NCBI RefSeq assembly: GCF_030680395.1
Contig: NZ_JAUXVR010000022.1
Span: 1 to 64,000, forward strand
Source: Methylobacter sp.
GTDB taxonomy: Bacteria; Pseudomonadota; Gammaproteobacteria; Methylococcales; Methylomonadaceae
Length of the DNA: 64,000 bases
Reading direction: 5' to 3'
Shown here in pieces: positions 8,349 to 17,307 of the stretch. A program made the translations under genes and the position numbers. Positions within the stretch are counted from its first letter, which is position 1. The number at the start of each line of letters is the position of its first letter. Under the pieces are notes generated by a model. The model searched no databases. It had not been told where the DNA came from and saw nothing but the letters and a program-made list of their open reading frames with translations.

Positions 8349-10577
8349 TTACACATCCGCATAGAATTTCACTTTTCCGGTTTCAATGTCGTACATCCCG
8401 CCGACTATATCGATGTCACCGCTTTTTAACATGGCGTCCAGTAAGGGACTCTTGCTTTTGATTTGCTCGACGGTCAGTTGCACATTTTTATCGGCTACTT
8501 TTTGCACGAGTTCGCCATTACTGGCAGTGATTTTTACAGACTCTTCGGCATGCACGGCATCCACAGCCGGTTTTATTTTGTGCAATAGCCCGCTTAAATG
8601 ATCCAGCTCTACATTATCGCAAGCGCCTTTGACTGCGCCGCAATGCGAATGGCCCAGCACCACGATCAACTTTGAGCCTGCCAGCTTGCAGGCGTATTCC
8701 ATGCTACCCAGAATGTCGTCATTGATGACATTGCCGGCGACCCGCGCGCTGAACACATCGCCTAAACCCTGATCGAAAATCAATTCGACCGAGGTGCGCG
8801 AATCCATGCAGCTAAGAATAATCGCAATCGGGAATTGCCCTTGCCGGGTATCGTTGATTTGCTCCAACAGATTCCGGTTGGATTTCAGGTTATTAACAAA
8901 GCGCTCATTGCCTTCTTTCAGCAACGCCAGCACTTTAGCGGGAGTTAGCGATTTTTGAGTATCGTAGGTTGGCGCCCTGGCATTCTCAACCGGGTCGAGC
9001 ACGCCAAAACCGCGCAGGTTTTCAATGGTCAGTTTGATATGTTTTCGTTGCGCTTCTATTTTGAAGTTTTCAATAATTTCGAAGACATCGTAATCGATGT
9101 ATTTTGAGCGGGTTGCATCAATCACGACTTCCGAATAATCAGGTAACTGTTCGAGGGTTTGTTGAATATTAGCTTTATTCAGAAAAGAGATATGCTCGGA
9201 TAACCTGAGTATGGTTTTATTGCCGATGTGCGACTCGGTAAAATAAAAAGGGCTTTTATAATTTTCCAGCAATATCGAAAATAACGCGGCGATCAGCCCA
9301 ATAATAAGACCGAACAGCAGATCGGTAAAAATCATGCCCAGGATGGTGACGCAGAACGGGATGAAATGGTACATGCCCGCTTGGTACATCAGGGTAAAAG
9401 TTTTCGGCCTGATCAATTTATAACCGACCACCAGTAACACGCTGGCCAAACTGGCTAAAGGGATTTTGTTGATCAGTGTTGGAATAAAGATGACCGCAAA
9501 CAGCAATAGCAGCCCGCATATAATCCCTGCCGCTTTGGTTTTTGCCCCGGACTGAATGCCGATAGAGCTGCGCACAACGACTTGCGCCAACGGCAGGCCG
9601 CCGATCAAACCGCTACAAATATTGCCGACGCCCTGAGCCATCAATTCCCTGTTGGTGGATGTCACTCTTTTATAGGGATCCATTTTATCGACCGCCTCCA
9701 CAGAGAGCAGGGTCTTTAAGCTCGCTACGACAGCCAATGTTAACGCGGTCAGGTAAATGGCCGGATTATTGAACTGGGAAAAATCCGGGTAATGGAGTTG
9801 ATTCAATAAATCGCCGGTGTTTTTTAGCACAGGAATCATAACCAAATGATTGCCGCCCAACGCCAGTTCAGGATAAAAGTTTTGCAGACCCTGATTGATT
9901 AGCGTACCTGCTAAAATCGCGATTAAAACGCCCTGAAACAACTGGAAAAACCGGTATTTTTTCATGAACGGCTGTTCCCACAAGATAAGAATCGCCAATG
10001 ACATCAGCGCGATCATAACTGCCGTAGGCGAGCTGAAATCCAGCATATGCCCCAGTTCAGTAAAAGACGAGTAGCTATCGGCCTGAAAAAACGAGGTATC
10101 GCCTTCGTAATCCCGGTCGTAACCCATCGCATGGGGAAGCTGTTTCAGAAAAAGAATGAAGCCCATACCCGACAACATGCCATTAATGACGGATGACGGA
10201 AAGTAATAGGCAATAACCCCGGCTTTGGACAGCCCCATGATAATTTGGAAAACGCCCGCCACGACCAGGGCGAGTAAAAAGCCGTTGAAGCCCAGCTTGT
10301 CGATGGCCGACCAGACAATGACCGCAATACCTGCGGTTGCGCCGCTGATGCCCAGCGAAGAACCGCTTAACGGCGCCACTATAATTCCGCTGATAATGCC
10401 TGCTATCAAGCCTGAAAACAGCGGCGCACCCGATGCCAATGCGATGCCTAATGACAACGGTATGGCTATCAGAAAAACGGCGATACCGGCTGGTAAATCG
10501 TATTTCAGATAAGCAAACAGGCTATTATCAATTTTAGGGCTTGAATTCATCTGTATTTCTGTTACTTGCGTTTTCAT
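8349..10577 (-). CDS. SulP transporter fused to beta-carbonic anhydrase
   Basis: 742-residue two-part protein. Residues about 15-440 form a SulP membrane domain and about 455-545 a STAS-like domain (LRLSEHISFLNKANIQQTL). The C-terminal part, about 560-742, is a beta-carbonic anhydrase with all key residues visible: zinc ligands Cys590, His643 and Cys646, and the Asp592/Arg594 pair in CMDSR. SulP carriers fused to carbonic anhydrase are known in marine and other bacteria and are thought to bring in bicarbonate and interconvert it with CO2 at the membrane. A second possible start is at 10550. It probably forms an operon with the small membrane gene and perhaps nhaD downstream. Confidence 0.95.
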   Translation of the reverse strand: MKTQVTEIQMNSSPKIDNSLFAYLKYDLPAGIAVFLIAIPLSLGIALASGAPLFSGLIAGIISGIIVAPLSGSSLGISGATAGIAVIVWSAIDKLGFNGFLLALVVAGVFQIIMGLSKAGVIAYYFPSSVINGMLSGMGFILFLKQLPHAMGYDRDYEGDTSFFQADSYSSFTELGHMLDFSSPTAVMIALMSLAILILWEQPFMKKYRFFQLFQGVLIAILAGTLINQGLQNFYPELALGGNHLVMIPVLKNTGDLLNQLHYPDFSQFNNPAIYLTALTLAVVASLKTLLSVEAVDKMDPYKRVTSTNRELMAQGVGNICSGLIGGLPLAQVVVRSSIGIQSGAKTKAAGIICGLLLLFAVIFIPTLINKIPLASLASVLLVVGYKLIRPKTFTLMYQAGMYHFIPFCVTILGMIFTDLLFGLIIGLIAALFSILLENYKSPFYFTESHIGNKTILRLSEHISFLNKANIQQTLEQLPDYSEVVIDATRSKYIDYDVFEIIENFKIEAQRKHIKLTIENLRGFGVLDPVENARAPTYDTQKSLTPAKVLALLKEGNERFVNNLKSNRNLLEQINDTRQGQFPIAIILSCMDSRTSVELIFDQGLGDVFSARVAGNVINDDILGSMEYACKLAGSKLIVVLGHSHCGAVKGACDNVELDHLSGLLHKIKPAVDAVHAEESVKITASNGELVQKVADKNVQLTVEQIKSKSPLLDAMLKSGDIDIVGGMYDIETGKVKFYADV

Positions 10578-10757
10578 GGTATTAACTTTATCGATGTCAA
10601 TGTCTTAGGTGTTATGTGAAATAGAGCCGACACATAAGTAATATTTCGTTTGCACAATGAAGAAAAAAGCAACAAGGGAACGCTTCAGTTAATTTTCAAG
10701 CTCTAACTCTAGCCTTTTTCCCTTTCACCAACCTTTCATGACAGCTATTCCAGCTTT

Positions 10758-11108
10758 ATGAATATTTTATTGCCGAAAGACGACGCAGTTTTGGCGGATG
10801 GATTAATACGCCGGGCGATAGCGGTTATTCAGTGGCCTGTACAAACCAAGGGAACTTATGCTGAGTGTTGACTGCAAGCACAAGGGTTCGGCTTGATCGT
10901 GCTTGATTTAGGATTGCCGGATGTCAATAGACTGGCACTGGGTCGATCTCGCAACCGTAAAATCTGTTTCCCCATCACCATCTTGACCGCATGTGACGAG
11001 GTCAACGACAGGATTAACGGCATTGAACAGGACGATATGACTATGCCCTTTGAGCTTAGAAAGCTGGGGATCAGGGCTCGCGTCCTGATTCGGCTTTGTT
11101 ACCGCTGA
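10758..11108 (+). pseudogene. Decayed OmpR-type response regulator
   Basis: In one frame from the ATG at 10758 the sequence reads MNILLPKDDAVLADGLIRR, an in-frame TGA at codon 38 (10869), then GLIVLDLGLPDVN, ITILTACDEVNDRINGIE and MPFELRKLGIRARVLIRL. These are the landmarks of a receiver domain of the QseB/PmrA type: acidic pocket, phospho-Asp in LDLGLPD, and the DEV-RI-G and K-PFEL-EL-ARI-AL stretches. The segment between ADGLIR and the stop is scrambled, residues are missing before PFEL, and no DNA-binding domain follows. It is a relic with a stop and small deletions. The histidine kinase partner is absent. Confidence 0.8.
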
Positions 11109-11170
11109 TTTAGTAACGATAGCGTGAGTGAAGGCTACCGCTCGACGGTTTTGATGTGCGGCATTGTTGA

Positions 11171-11211
11171 TTTAAGCTCCCCGTGCCGAACTAACGGACG
11201 GGGAGCTTAAA
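11171..11211. terminator. Strong 14-bp stem-loop
   Basis: TTTAAGCTCCCCGT and its exact complement ACGGGGAGCTTAAA are separated by 13 bases. The stem sits between the response-regulator relic and the stop codon of the Rieske gene (43 bp away). It has no long T-run, but the A/T-rich stem ends could let it end transcripts from either side. Confidence 0.5.
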
Positions 11212-11253
11212 GTTAACAATTTTACAGTCGGCAGTCATGGGCACGGAACAGCA

Positions 11254-11574
11254 TTAATCCCAACGATTGTCTCTGACCTGCACCTTGCCATTTTCGATTC
11301 TGACCGGAAAGCAGTCGATGTTTTCATAGGCGGGCGGGGATTTTACTTCCCCGGTTTTCACGCAAAAACGCGCGCCGTGGCGGGGGCAGATAATCTCGTC
11401 GCCTTCCAGCCTGCCGCTGGCGATTTCGGCCCCGTCGTGGGTACAAACATCTTCAATCGCATAAAATTTGCCGTCGATTTTAAAGATGGCGACATCCGTC
11501 CCATCGACATCTATGACGATGTTCTCGCCGTTTGCTAAAGCATTTTCATCTACTGCATCTATCCAGTCTGACAT
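11254..11574 (-). CDS. Rieske [2Fe-2S] ferredoxin-like protein
   Basis: 106-residue soluble Rieske protein. The cluster ligands are visible as Cys44-Thr-His46 and Cys63-Pro-Arg-His66, in the order of bacterial non-haem oxygenase ferredoxins. No signal peptide or membrane helix is present. Genes of this type are often found at the end of SUF operons, and it sits downstream of sufU with rsmJ between, all on the minus strand, so a role as an electron carrier tied to Fe-S assembly is plausible but not proven. Rieske proteins of the respiratory chain have an N-terminal anchor, which this one lacks. Confidence 0.9.
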   Translation of the reverse strand: MSDWIDAVDENALANGENIVIDVDGTDVAIFKIDGKFYAIEDVCTHDGAEIASGRLEGDEIICPRHGARFCVKTGEVKSPPAYENIDCFPVRIENGKVQVRDNRWD

Positions 11575-11655
11575 TTTTTACCCATTACCGTTGTGTTTAA
11601 AAACTGGCGACTTACTAAAGCTCCACATGAACCTTGTGCCTTTCGCCTTGTACCT

Positions 11656-12438
11656 TTAGCCTTTCAAATAAACATCATATCGCAGCAACTTACCCTGAAA
11701 AGTTTGACTAGGCTTGCCACCCAAAGGTTCTGCGTAATCGGGACTTTTTACCACAACCCGCTTTCCGGCTGCATTTAAAGCGGCTTCAAAAAGCTGCTCC
11801 TTATCCTGATCGTCGCCCAGCAAATCGCGCAACACCATCATTGATTTTTTGGCTAAGGCGGACTTTTTGCGTTTGGGCGGGAACATGGGATCAAGATAAA
11901 TGCAATCAGGCGGGCTTTCCAAATCGGCTAACAGATGGATGGCATTACCCTGTAGCAATCGGGGAGGTTCAAGATTAAGCCGCTGCATCCAGTCTTGTTG
12001 CGTCAATCGGGCAAAGCCGTCGGCCAGCAATTCCGCCATGACAGGCGAACGTTCGATGCACAGCAGCTCGTAGCCCATGCGAAAAATATGCAGGCTGTCC
12101 TGGCCCCAGCCGGTAGTGGCATCGACGACGGTCTTGGTTTTTCGCCCGAGCGCCTGAGCCAAAGCGCCGTCTTTGGGCGCAGGCCACGACCGCTGCTCGC
12201 CATTGCGCGGCTCAATATCGACGGCTAAGCCGCCTTTTTTAAGCAGCTCTCTGTCGAGTAATTTTAAGCAGCCGTCACGCCAAGTTAAAAAGAATTGTTC
12301 CGGGCTGTCGCTATTCAGCGACTCATACAAAGGAACGCCTAACCTTTCCGCAAGCTGCCGGAACGGTAGGCTATCGTCCTGCCCTTGGTAAAGTACGGCC
12401 AACTGTCCAGAGTATTGCTGCGTTATTTTCGTGGTCAT
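11656..12438 (-). CDS. rsmJ: 16S rRNA (guanine-1516-N2)-methyltransferase
   Basis: 260-residue SAM-dependent methyltransferase of the RsmJ (YhiQ) family, which methylates G1516 of 16S rRNA. Visible hallmarks are the SAM-binding stretch VVDATTGWGQDSLHIFRMG, the catalytic-region motif YLDPMFPPKRKKSALAKK and the family C-terminus KRVVVKSPDYAEPLGG. Length is close to the E. coli protein (250 residues). It lies on the same strand as the suf genes but is separated from sufU by 210 bp of repeat-rich DNA, so it may have its own promoter. Confidence 0.92.
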   Translation of the reverse strand: MTTKITQQYSGQLAVLYQGQDDSLPFRQLAERLGVPLYESLNSDSPEQFFLTWRDGCLKLLDRELLKKGGLAVDIEPRNGEQRSWPAPKDGALAQALGRKTKTVVDATTGWGQDSLHIFRMGYELLCIERSPVMAELLADGFARLTQQDWMQRLNLEPPRLLQGNAIHLLADLESPPDCIYLDPMFPPKRKKSALAKKSMMVLRDLLGDDQDKEQLFEAALNAAGKRVVVKSPDYAEPLGGKPSQTFQGKLLRYDVYLKG

Positions 12439-12444
12439 GGCTTG

Positions 12445-12650
12445 AATTAGCCACGAAGAACATCGAGTTACAGCGTTTTCATTTCTGGTTAATCATCGGT
12501 GGATGCGTTGCACTTATCCACCCTACTTCAACCCTGAACAGGTGTCGCGCTTGTAGGGTGGATAAGCAGCGCGCATCCACCAACGATATAACTCATACAA
12601 TATGAAAGTGCTGTAAAAACTTCGTGTCCTTCGTGTCTTCGTGGTGAATT
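12445..12650. repeat. Nested palindromes between rsmJ and sufU
   Basis: An outer imperfect palindrome made of CCACGAAG-type units (GAATTAGCCACGAAGAAC on the left, CTTCGTGTCTTCGTGGTG on the right) encloses a second palindrome, 12498-12526 and 12553-12581. In that inner pair GGTGGATGCG...TTATCCACCCTAC mirrors GTAGGGTGGATAA...GCGCATCCACC. The outer unit recurs at 32607, 35843, 37632 and 38578. The element abuts the sufU stop codon and may end its transcript. Confidence 0.8.
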
Positions 12651-13101
12651 ATTCTGTAGAAATGGATTTCTGTTCGTTTTTCAATGCCGCATCCAGCGTA
12701 TGCCAAGCCAATGTCGCACATTTAACTCGCGCCGGATATTCACGCACACCGGCCAATACAGCCAATTTGCCGACCGCTTCAAGATTAATCTGTTCATCTT
12801 TGCCTGTGGTCATTTCATGGAACTTTTTAAACAAGTCTTCGGCTTCCTGCTCGGTCTTGCCTTTGACTATCTCGGTCATCAACGAAACAGACGCCGTCGA
12901 AATGGCACAACCTGAGCCCTGAAAACTGGCATCGGTAATCGTATTGCCGTCCATTTTCAAATATAAGGTCAAACGGTCGCCGCACAACGGATTAAAGCCT
13001 TCCACTTTCCGGTCGGCGTTGTCCATGACCCGAAAATTGCGCGGGTTGCGGTTGTGGTCGAAAATCACCTCTTGATAGAGGTCGCGTAAATCATCAAACA
13101 T
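12649..13101 (-). CDS. sufU: SUF-type Fe-S scaffold/sulfur carrier SufU
   Basis: 150-residue NifU/IscU-like protein. The three conserved cysteines are Cys40 (with Asp42, motif LCGD), Cys65 (GSGCAIS) and Cys128 (VKCATLAW). The spacing of 63 residues between the second and third cysteine is about 20 longer than in IscU (43), which is the mark of SufU. SufU accepts sulfur from SufS and passes it to the SufBCD complex. Its ATG overlaps the sufS stop codon by one base, indicating coupled translation. No SufE is seen in the window, which fits SufU taking that place. Confidence 0.93.
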   Translation of the reverse strand: MFDDLRDLYQEVIFDHNRNPRNFRVMDNADRKVEGFNPLCGDRLTLYLKMDGNTITDASFQGSGCAISTASVSLMTEIVKGKTEQEAEDLFKKFHEMTTGKDEQINLEAVGKLAVLAGVREYPARVKCATLAWHTLDAALKNEQKSISTE

Positions 13102-14324
13102 TAGCCAAATACCTCGATCAAGGATTGTATACCTTTCATTAAAACATCAATTTCTTCTTTGGTGTTATACATTGCAAATGACGCTCTTGCCGTCGCAGGG
13201 ACTTCAAAAAAGTCCATGACCGGCATCGCGCAATGGTGCCCTGCCCTGATGGCAATGCCCAAGCTGTCCAGCATGGTGCCAATATCGTGCGGATGAATTC
13301 TATCCAGCACAAAAGCCAATATCGCGCCCTTATGCCCGGCCTCGCCGATAATCCGTAGCCCTTTAATTTGTTGGGCTTTTTCAGTGGCGTAATCAAGCAA
13401 CTCGGCTTCATAGGCGGCGATCTTATCCATGCCGATTGCATTCAGATAATCGATTGCCGCCCCCAAACCAACCACATCGGCAATGTTAGGCGTGCCTGCT
13501 TCAAACTTGTAAGGCAGCACATTATATTCGGTTTCTTCAAAGGTGACTTTGCGGATCATATCGCCGCCGCCCTGATACGGGGGCATGGCTTCCAGCAACG
13601 CCTGTTTGCCGTAGAGTACACCTATGCCTGAAGGTGCATAAAGTTTATGGCCTGAGAACACGTAAAAGTCGCAATCCAGGTCCTGCACGTCTACTGCCAT
13701 ATGCGGAATAGCCTGCGCACCATCTAGAAGTACCGGAATATTTTTGGCATGCGCCGCGGCAATAATGTCTTTAACCGGGTTAATGGTGCCCAAAGCGTTG
13801 GACATATGCACGACTGACACCAGCTTGGTTTTGTCGCTGATCAGCTTTTCAAACTCGTCATAAATCAATTCGCCTTGCAGATTAATCGGTGCAACTTTTA
13901 AGATTGCGCCGGTTTGCTCGCAGAGCATTTGCCAAGGCACAATATTGGAATGATGTTCCATGGCGGTGATTAAAATCTCATCACCGGCTTTGATATTAGC
14001 TTTGCCGTAAGTCTGCGCGACCAGATTAATCGCTTCTGTAGCGCCTCTGACAAAAATAATCTCTTTTTCGCTGGCTGCATTAATAAAGTCTTTAACTTTG
14101 GTGCGCGCGCCTTCAAACTTATCGGTAGATCGCACGCTTAAGGTATGTACGCCACGATGCACGTTGGCATAATCATGACTATATAAATGCACGATGCTGT
14201 CGATAACCGCCTGGGGCTTTTGGCAAGAGGCCGCGTTATCCAGATAAACCAGCGGCTTGTTGCGTATAAGTTCAGCCAATATGGGGAAATCGGCGCGGAT
14301 TTTTTCTACGGGAAAGTTTGTCAT
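13101..14324 (-). CDS. sufS: Cysteine desulfurase SufS
   Basis: 407-residue PLP enzyme that takes sulfur from cysteine as a persulfide for Fe-S cluster building. The PLP lysine is Lys227 in FSGHKLYAPSG, the PLP-binding Asp lies in LLDGAQAIPH, and the persulfide cysteine is Cys365 in RAGHHCAMPVM, the short type II (SufS) form of the loop. Length matches the family. It is the first suf gene after the opposing Uma2 gene, so it needs a promoter between 14325 and 14405 or transcription running through from sufD. Confidence 0.96.
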   Translation of the reverse strand: MTNFPVEKIRADFPILAELIRNKPLVYLDNAASCQKPQAVIDSIVHLYSHDYANVHRGVHTLSVRSTDKFEGARTKVKDFINAASEKEIIFVRGATEAINLVAQTYGKANIKAGDEILITAMEHHSNIVPWQMLCEQTGAILKVAPINLQGELIYDEFEKLISDKTKLVSVVHMSNALGTINPVKDIIAAAHAKNIPVLLDGAQAIPHMAVDVQDLDCDFYVFSGHKLYAPSGIGVLYGKQALLEAMPPYQGGGDMIRKVTFEETEYNVLPYKFEAGTPNIADVVGLGAAIDYLNAIGMDKIAAYEAELLDYATEKAQQIKGLRIIGEAGHKGAILAFVLDRIHPHDIGTMLDSLGIAIRAGHHCAMPVMDFFEVPATARASFAMYNTKEEIDVLMKGIQSLIEVFG

Positions 14325-14404
14325 ATTTATTCCGATAACATTGATTCTTTAATTACAACCTATTATATTCGAGCCATTCTTCTTATCTGACTCTCATTAA
14401 GAAA

Positions 14405-14971
14405 ATGACTATAGCAACTGCGACTGTACGAAAACATCTGACCGACATCAAGGAATGGCAAAAATTAGGTGAAGCTAATATTTTTCCGCCTGATAGCCGT
14501 CTTGAACTTATCGATGGAGAAATCTTGGAAATGGCACCTATTGGCTCTAATCACTCAGGTCATGTAATACGTTTAACCCACTTCCTATCAACTTTAGTTT
14601 TCGGCAAAGCTATAGTCAGTGTCCAAAACCCCTTACAACTCGGCGATCTTTCCGAGCCTGAGCCGGATTTCATGCTGTTAAAGCCCAATGAAGATTTCTA
14701 TTGTTCCCGTCACCCTAATGCCGATGATGTCTTGTTATTGATCGAAGTCGCTGATAGCTCGCTTAGCTTCGACCAAAACCAGAAACTGCGTCTATACGCC
14801 AACCATAACATTCCCGAATACTGGCTGATGAACTTGAACGACTCTTGCGTTGAAGTCTATCGCCAACCGCATGGTGATTGTTACGGCGAGAAAACCACGT
14901 TGCGGGTCGGCGACAGCATTACTTTGTCTCAGCTAGACCAGATCACCATCGACATTGCCGATATTTTATAG
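14405..14971 (+). CDS. Uma2 family (DUF820) putative nuclease
   Basis: 188-residue protein of the Uma2/DUF820 family, which has a PD-(D/E)xK nuclease fold. The stretches RLELIDGEILEMAPIGSNHS, EPDFMLLK and LLIEVADSSLSFDQNQKLRLYA carry the expected Glu/Asp and D-Exk-like residues. The cellular role of these genes, common in cyanobacteria and scattered elsewhere, is unknown. It is the only plus-strand gene in the SUF locus, lies between sufS and sufD, and overlaps the end of sufD by six bases. This looks like a later insertion into a suf operon. Confidence 0.85.
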   Translation: MTIATATVRKHLTDIKEWQKLGEANIFPPDSRLELIDGEILEMAPIGSNHSGHVIRLTHFLSTLVFGKAIVSVQNPLQLGDLSEPEPDFMLLKPNEDFYCSRHPNADDVLLLIEVADSSLSFDQNQKLRLYANHNIPEYWLMNLNDSCVEVYRQPHGDCYGEKTTLRVGDSITLSQLDQITIDIADIL

Positions 14972-16288
14972 CCATTCCTTGTTGACGCCTTCTTGCGGGA
15001 AGCGCGCCAATACCTGCTCTAAAACTTTGTCGTGCAAGCTTCTAATCTTGATCTTATCGACCATTTCGTTAGCAAATGCAAAGGTCAGCATGTTGCGCGC
15101 CGTTTCTTCATCAACGCAGCGTGATTGCAGGTAAAAAATGGATTTTTCATCCAACTGCCCCACCGTCACGCCATGCCCGCATTTGACGTCATCGGCATAA
15201 ATTTCCAGCTGCGGTTTGGTATCCGCTTCGGCATCATCCGATAACAGCAGGTTGCGGTTGTTCATTTGCGAATCGGTTTTCTGCGCATCAATAGCCACAA
15301 TTACTCGCCCTTGAAACACGCCTCTGGCCCTGTCATCCAGCACACCTTTGTACAGCTCGCGGCTGATGGCATAAGGTTTCAAGTGATTGATGCGGGTATG
15401 GTTGTCGATATGCTGACGCTTGACGCCCAAGTACAAACCGTTCAGTTCGCACTCTGACGCGTGATCCAGATCGGCATGAATATCGCTACGCGCCAGCAAG
15501 CCGCCAAAGGCGAAATTGTGATGCGTAAAGCGCGCATCACGAGCCTGTTTAATATAGCTGCCGCCAAAATGGTAGGCTTTGTCAGACTCGCTTTGCATTT
15601 TATACAGCGTCACATCGGCATTCTGCCCGACAAAAACCTCGGTGACTGCGGACGTTAAATAGGCATTATCTATACCGACATAAGTCTCTATTACCTTAGC
15701 TTCGGCCATTTCGTCGGCAATAATGATATTGCGGGTCGTAGCCATTGCATCGCTGCCGGTCACAATATGCAACAACTGTATCGGTTTGTCTAAAACCAGC
15801 TTGGCCGGTACATGCACAAACAAACCGTCGGTAAACCATGCGGTATTGAAAGCGATAAAGCTGTGCTCCGATTGATCGGCAGCTGCGCCCAGATATTTTT
15901 CCACTTTGTCCGGCTGCTTTGCCAATGCATCAGCCATGCTCATTACTGAAACGGCTTCGGGCAGGCCGTCTAAAACCGAAAGCTCTGCCGAGAAATGGCC
16001 ATTCACTAAAACCAAAACCCAGGCATCTTCCAACCGATACGATTTCAGCCAATCGGCATCAACATCACTGCCGGTTAAATCTACCGACGGTGCAAACAGT
16101 TTCTTCTCAATGCCGGACACATTGGTGTAACGCCATTCTTCTTCACGCGGCGATGGAAAGCCATGCGCTGAGAATGCGATCAATGCTTCAGCTCTTAACG
16201 CTTTCAACCAGGGCAATGTTTGCCCCGGCAAGGCAGATGCTATCGTTGGGTATTCAGCCGCATAACGGCTTGCTGTTGCCGTATTCAT
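14966..16288 (-). CDS. sufD: SufD, SufBCD complex subunit
   Basis: 440-residue SufB/SufD family protein, part of the cytoplasmic SufBC2D scaffold complex. The conserved core is visible in the C-terminal half: FQGRVIVAIDAQKTDSQMNNRNLLLSDDAEADTKPQLEIYADDVKCGHGVTVGQLDEKSIFYLQSRC, with the Cys-Gly-His motif. The N-terminus (PREEEWRYTNV) is also typical of SufD. It begins directly after the sufC stop codon with no gap, so the two are translated together. Confidence 0.96.
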   Translation of the reverse strand: MNTATASRYAAEYPTIASALPGQTLPWLKALRAEALIAFSAHGFPSPREEEWRYTNVSGIEKKLFAPSVDLTGSDVDADWLKSYRLEDAWVLVLVNGHFSAELSVLDGLPEAVSVMSMADALAKQPDKVEKYLGAAADQSEHSFIAFNTAWFTDGLFVHVPAKLVLDKPIQLLHIVTGSDAMATTRNIIIADEMAEAKVIETYVGIDNAYLTSAVTEVFVGQNADVTLYKMQSESDKAYHFGGSYIKQARDARFTHHNFAFGGLLARSDIHADLDHASECELNGLYLGVKRQHIDNHTRINHLKPYAISRELYKGVLDDRARGVFQGRVIVAIDAQKTDSQMNNRNLLLSDDAEADTKPQLEIYADDVKCGHGVTVGQLDEKSIFYLQSRCVDEETARNMLTFAFANEMVDKIKIRSLHDKVLEQVLARFPQEGVNKEWL

Positions 16289-17044
16289 TTATGCCGCCGC
16301 CTGATTGTTTTCGACCCAACTGTAACCTTTTTCTTCCAGCTCCAATGCCAGCTCAGGACCGCCTGATTTAACAATCTGGCCGTTCGCCAAAACATGGACA
16401 AAATCCGGTTTAATATAATCCAGCAAACGTTGGTAATGCGTCACCATCACAAATGACCGCTCCGGTGAGCGTAATGAATTCACGCCTTCCGATACGATTT
16501 TTAAAGCGTCGATGTCCAGGCCTGAATCGGTTTCATCCATAATGCACAACTTGGGTTCCAAAATAGCCATTTGCAGGATTTCATTACGTTTCTTTTCGCC
16601 GCCGGAGAAGCCTTCGTTAACCGCGCGGTAAAGAAACTTCTCATCCATTTCCAGCAAACGCACTTTTTCTTTAACCAACGTTAAAAAATCCATCGCATCG
16701 ACTTCAGGCTGACCATTATGTTTGCGTATAGAATTCAGCGCCGCTTTCAATAAATAGATATTACTGACGCCAGGAATTTCCACCGGATACTGGAACGCCA
16801 AAAATAAACCTTCACGCGCCCTGATTTCAGGCGCCATCTCCAGTAAATCTTTGCCCTGATAAGTCGCCGAGCCTTCGGTTACGGTGTAACCGCCCTTGCC
16901 TGACAACACATGCGACAAGGTGCTTTTACCGGAGCCGTTCGGCCCCATAATCGCGTGGATTTCACCGGCTTTAATCTCAAGGTTAATGCCTTTAAGAATG
17001 GGCTTATCGCCAACGCTGACGTGAAGATTTTTTATGCTGAGCAT
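16289..17044 (-). CDS. sufC: SufC, ATPase of SufBCD complex
   Basis: 251-residue ABC-type ATPase that drives the SufBCD scaffold. Walker A is GPNGSGKST (residues 34-42), the signature is [13 protein letters not shown], and Walker B is [17 protein letters not shown], the last typical of SufC. It is cytoplasmic with no membrane segment. It is directly followed by sufD. Upstream, sufB is 1.4 kb away, separated by small genes not normally part of the operon. Confidence 0.97.
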   Translation of the reverse strand: MLSIKNLHVSVGDKPILKGINLEIKAGEIHAIMGPNGSGKSTLSHVLSGKGGYTVTEGSATYQGKDLLEMAPEIRAREGLFLAFQYPVEIPGVSNIYLLKAALNSIRKHNGQPEVDAMDFLTLVKEKVRLLEMDEKFLYRAVNEGFSGGEKKRNEILQMAILEPKLCIMDETDSGLDIDALKIVSEGVNSLRSPERSFVMVTHYQRLLDYIKPDFVHVLANGQIVKSGGPELALELEEKGYSWVENNQAAA

Positions 17045-17111
17045 GTTGTTTTACCTGTGCTATTTAACGGGTTTTACACCCGGATTTTTACAAACTTTAT
17101 TTATTTTTTGT

Positions 17112-17270
17112 TCATGAATAAAAAGTCAAAGCTTCTTGCAAAGTGACTCTTAAACTTTCAACCAATTCATCATGAGTAGCTGCCTGGCAATTAACACCAG
17201 GGATTTTCTCAATCCATCCTAGCCACCAATCAGCGTCTTGTTTTATTAATGCTGTGTATTTGTTATTCAT
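17112..17270 (-). CDS. Short HicB-like antitoxin protein
   Basis: 52-residue reading frame starting at the ATG at 17270: MNNKYTALIKQDADWWLGWI, then EKIPGVNCQAATHDELVESL and a short tail ending ALTFYS. This matches the start of HicB-type antitoxins (Y-A-I-x-D-W-G-W-x-P-G-V-N). Full members run to about 70 residues, so this one may be cut short by its TGA. No HicA toxin lies next to it. It sits 67 bp upstream of sufC and downstream of the membrane/coiled-coil gene. Confidence 0.6.
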   Translation of the reverse strand: MNNKYTALIKQDADWWLGWIEKIPGVNCQAATHDELVESLRVTLQEALTFYS

Positions 17271-17307
17271 GGATTAATAAGAATTTAAAACTCTGTCTTA
17301 TATAAAT

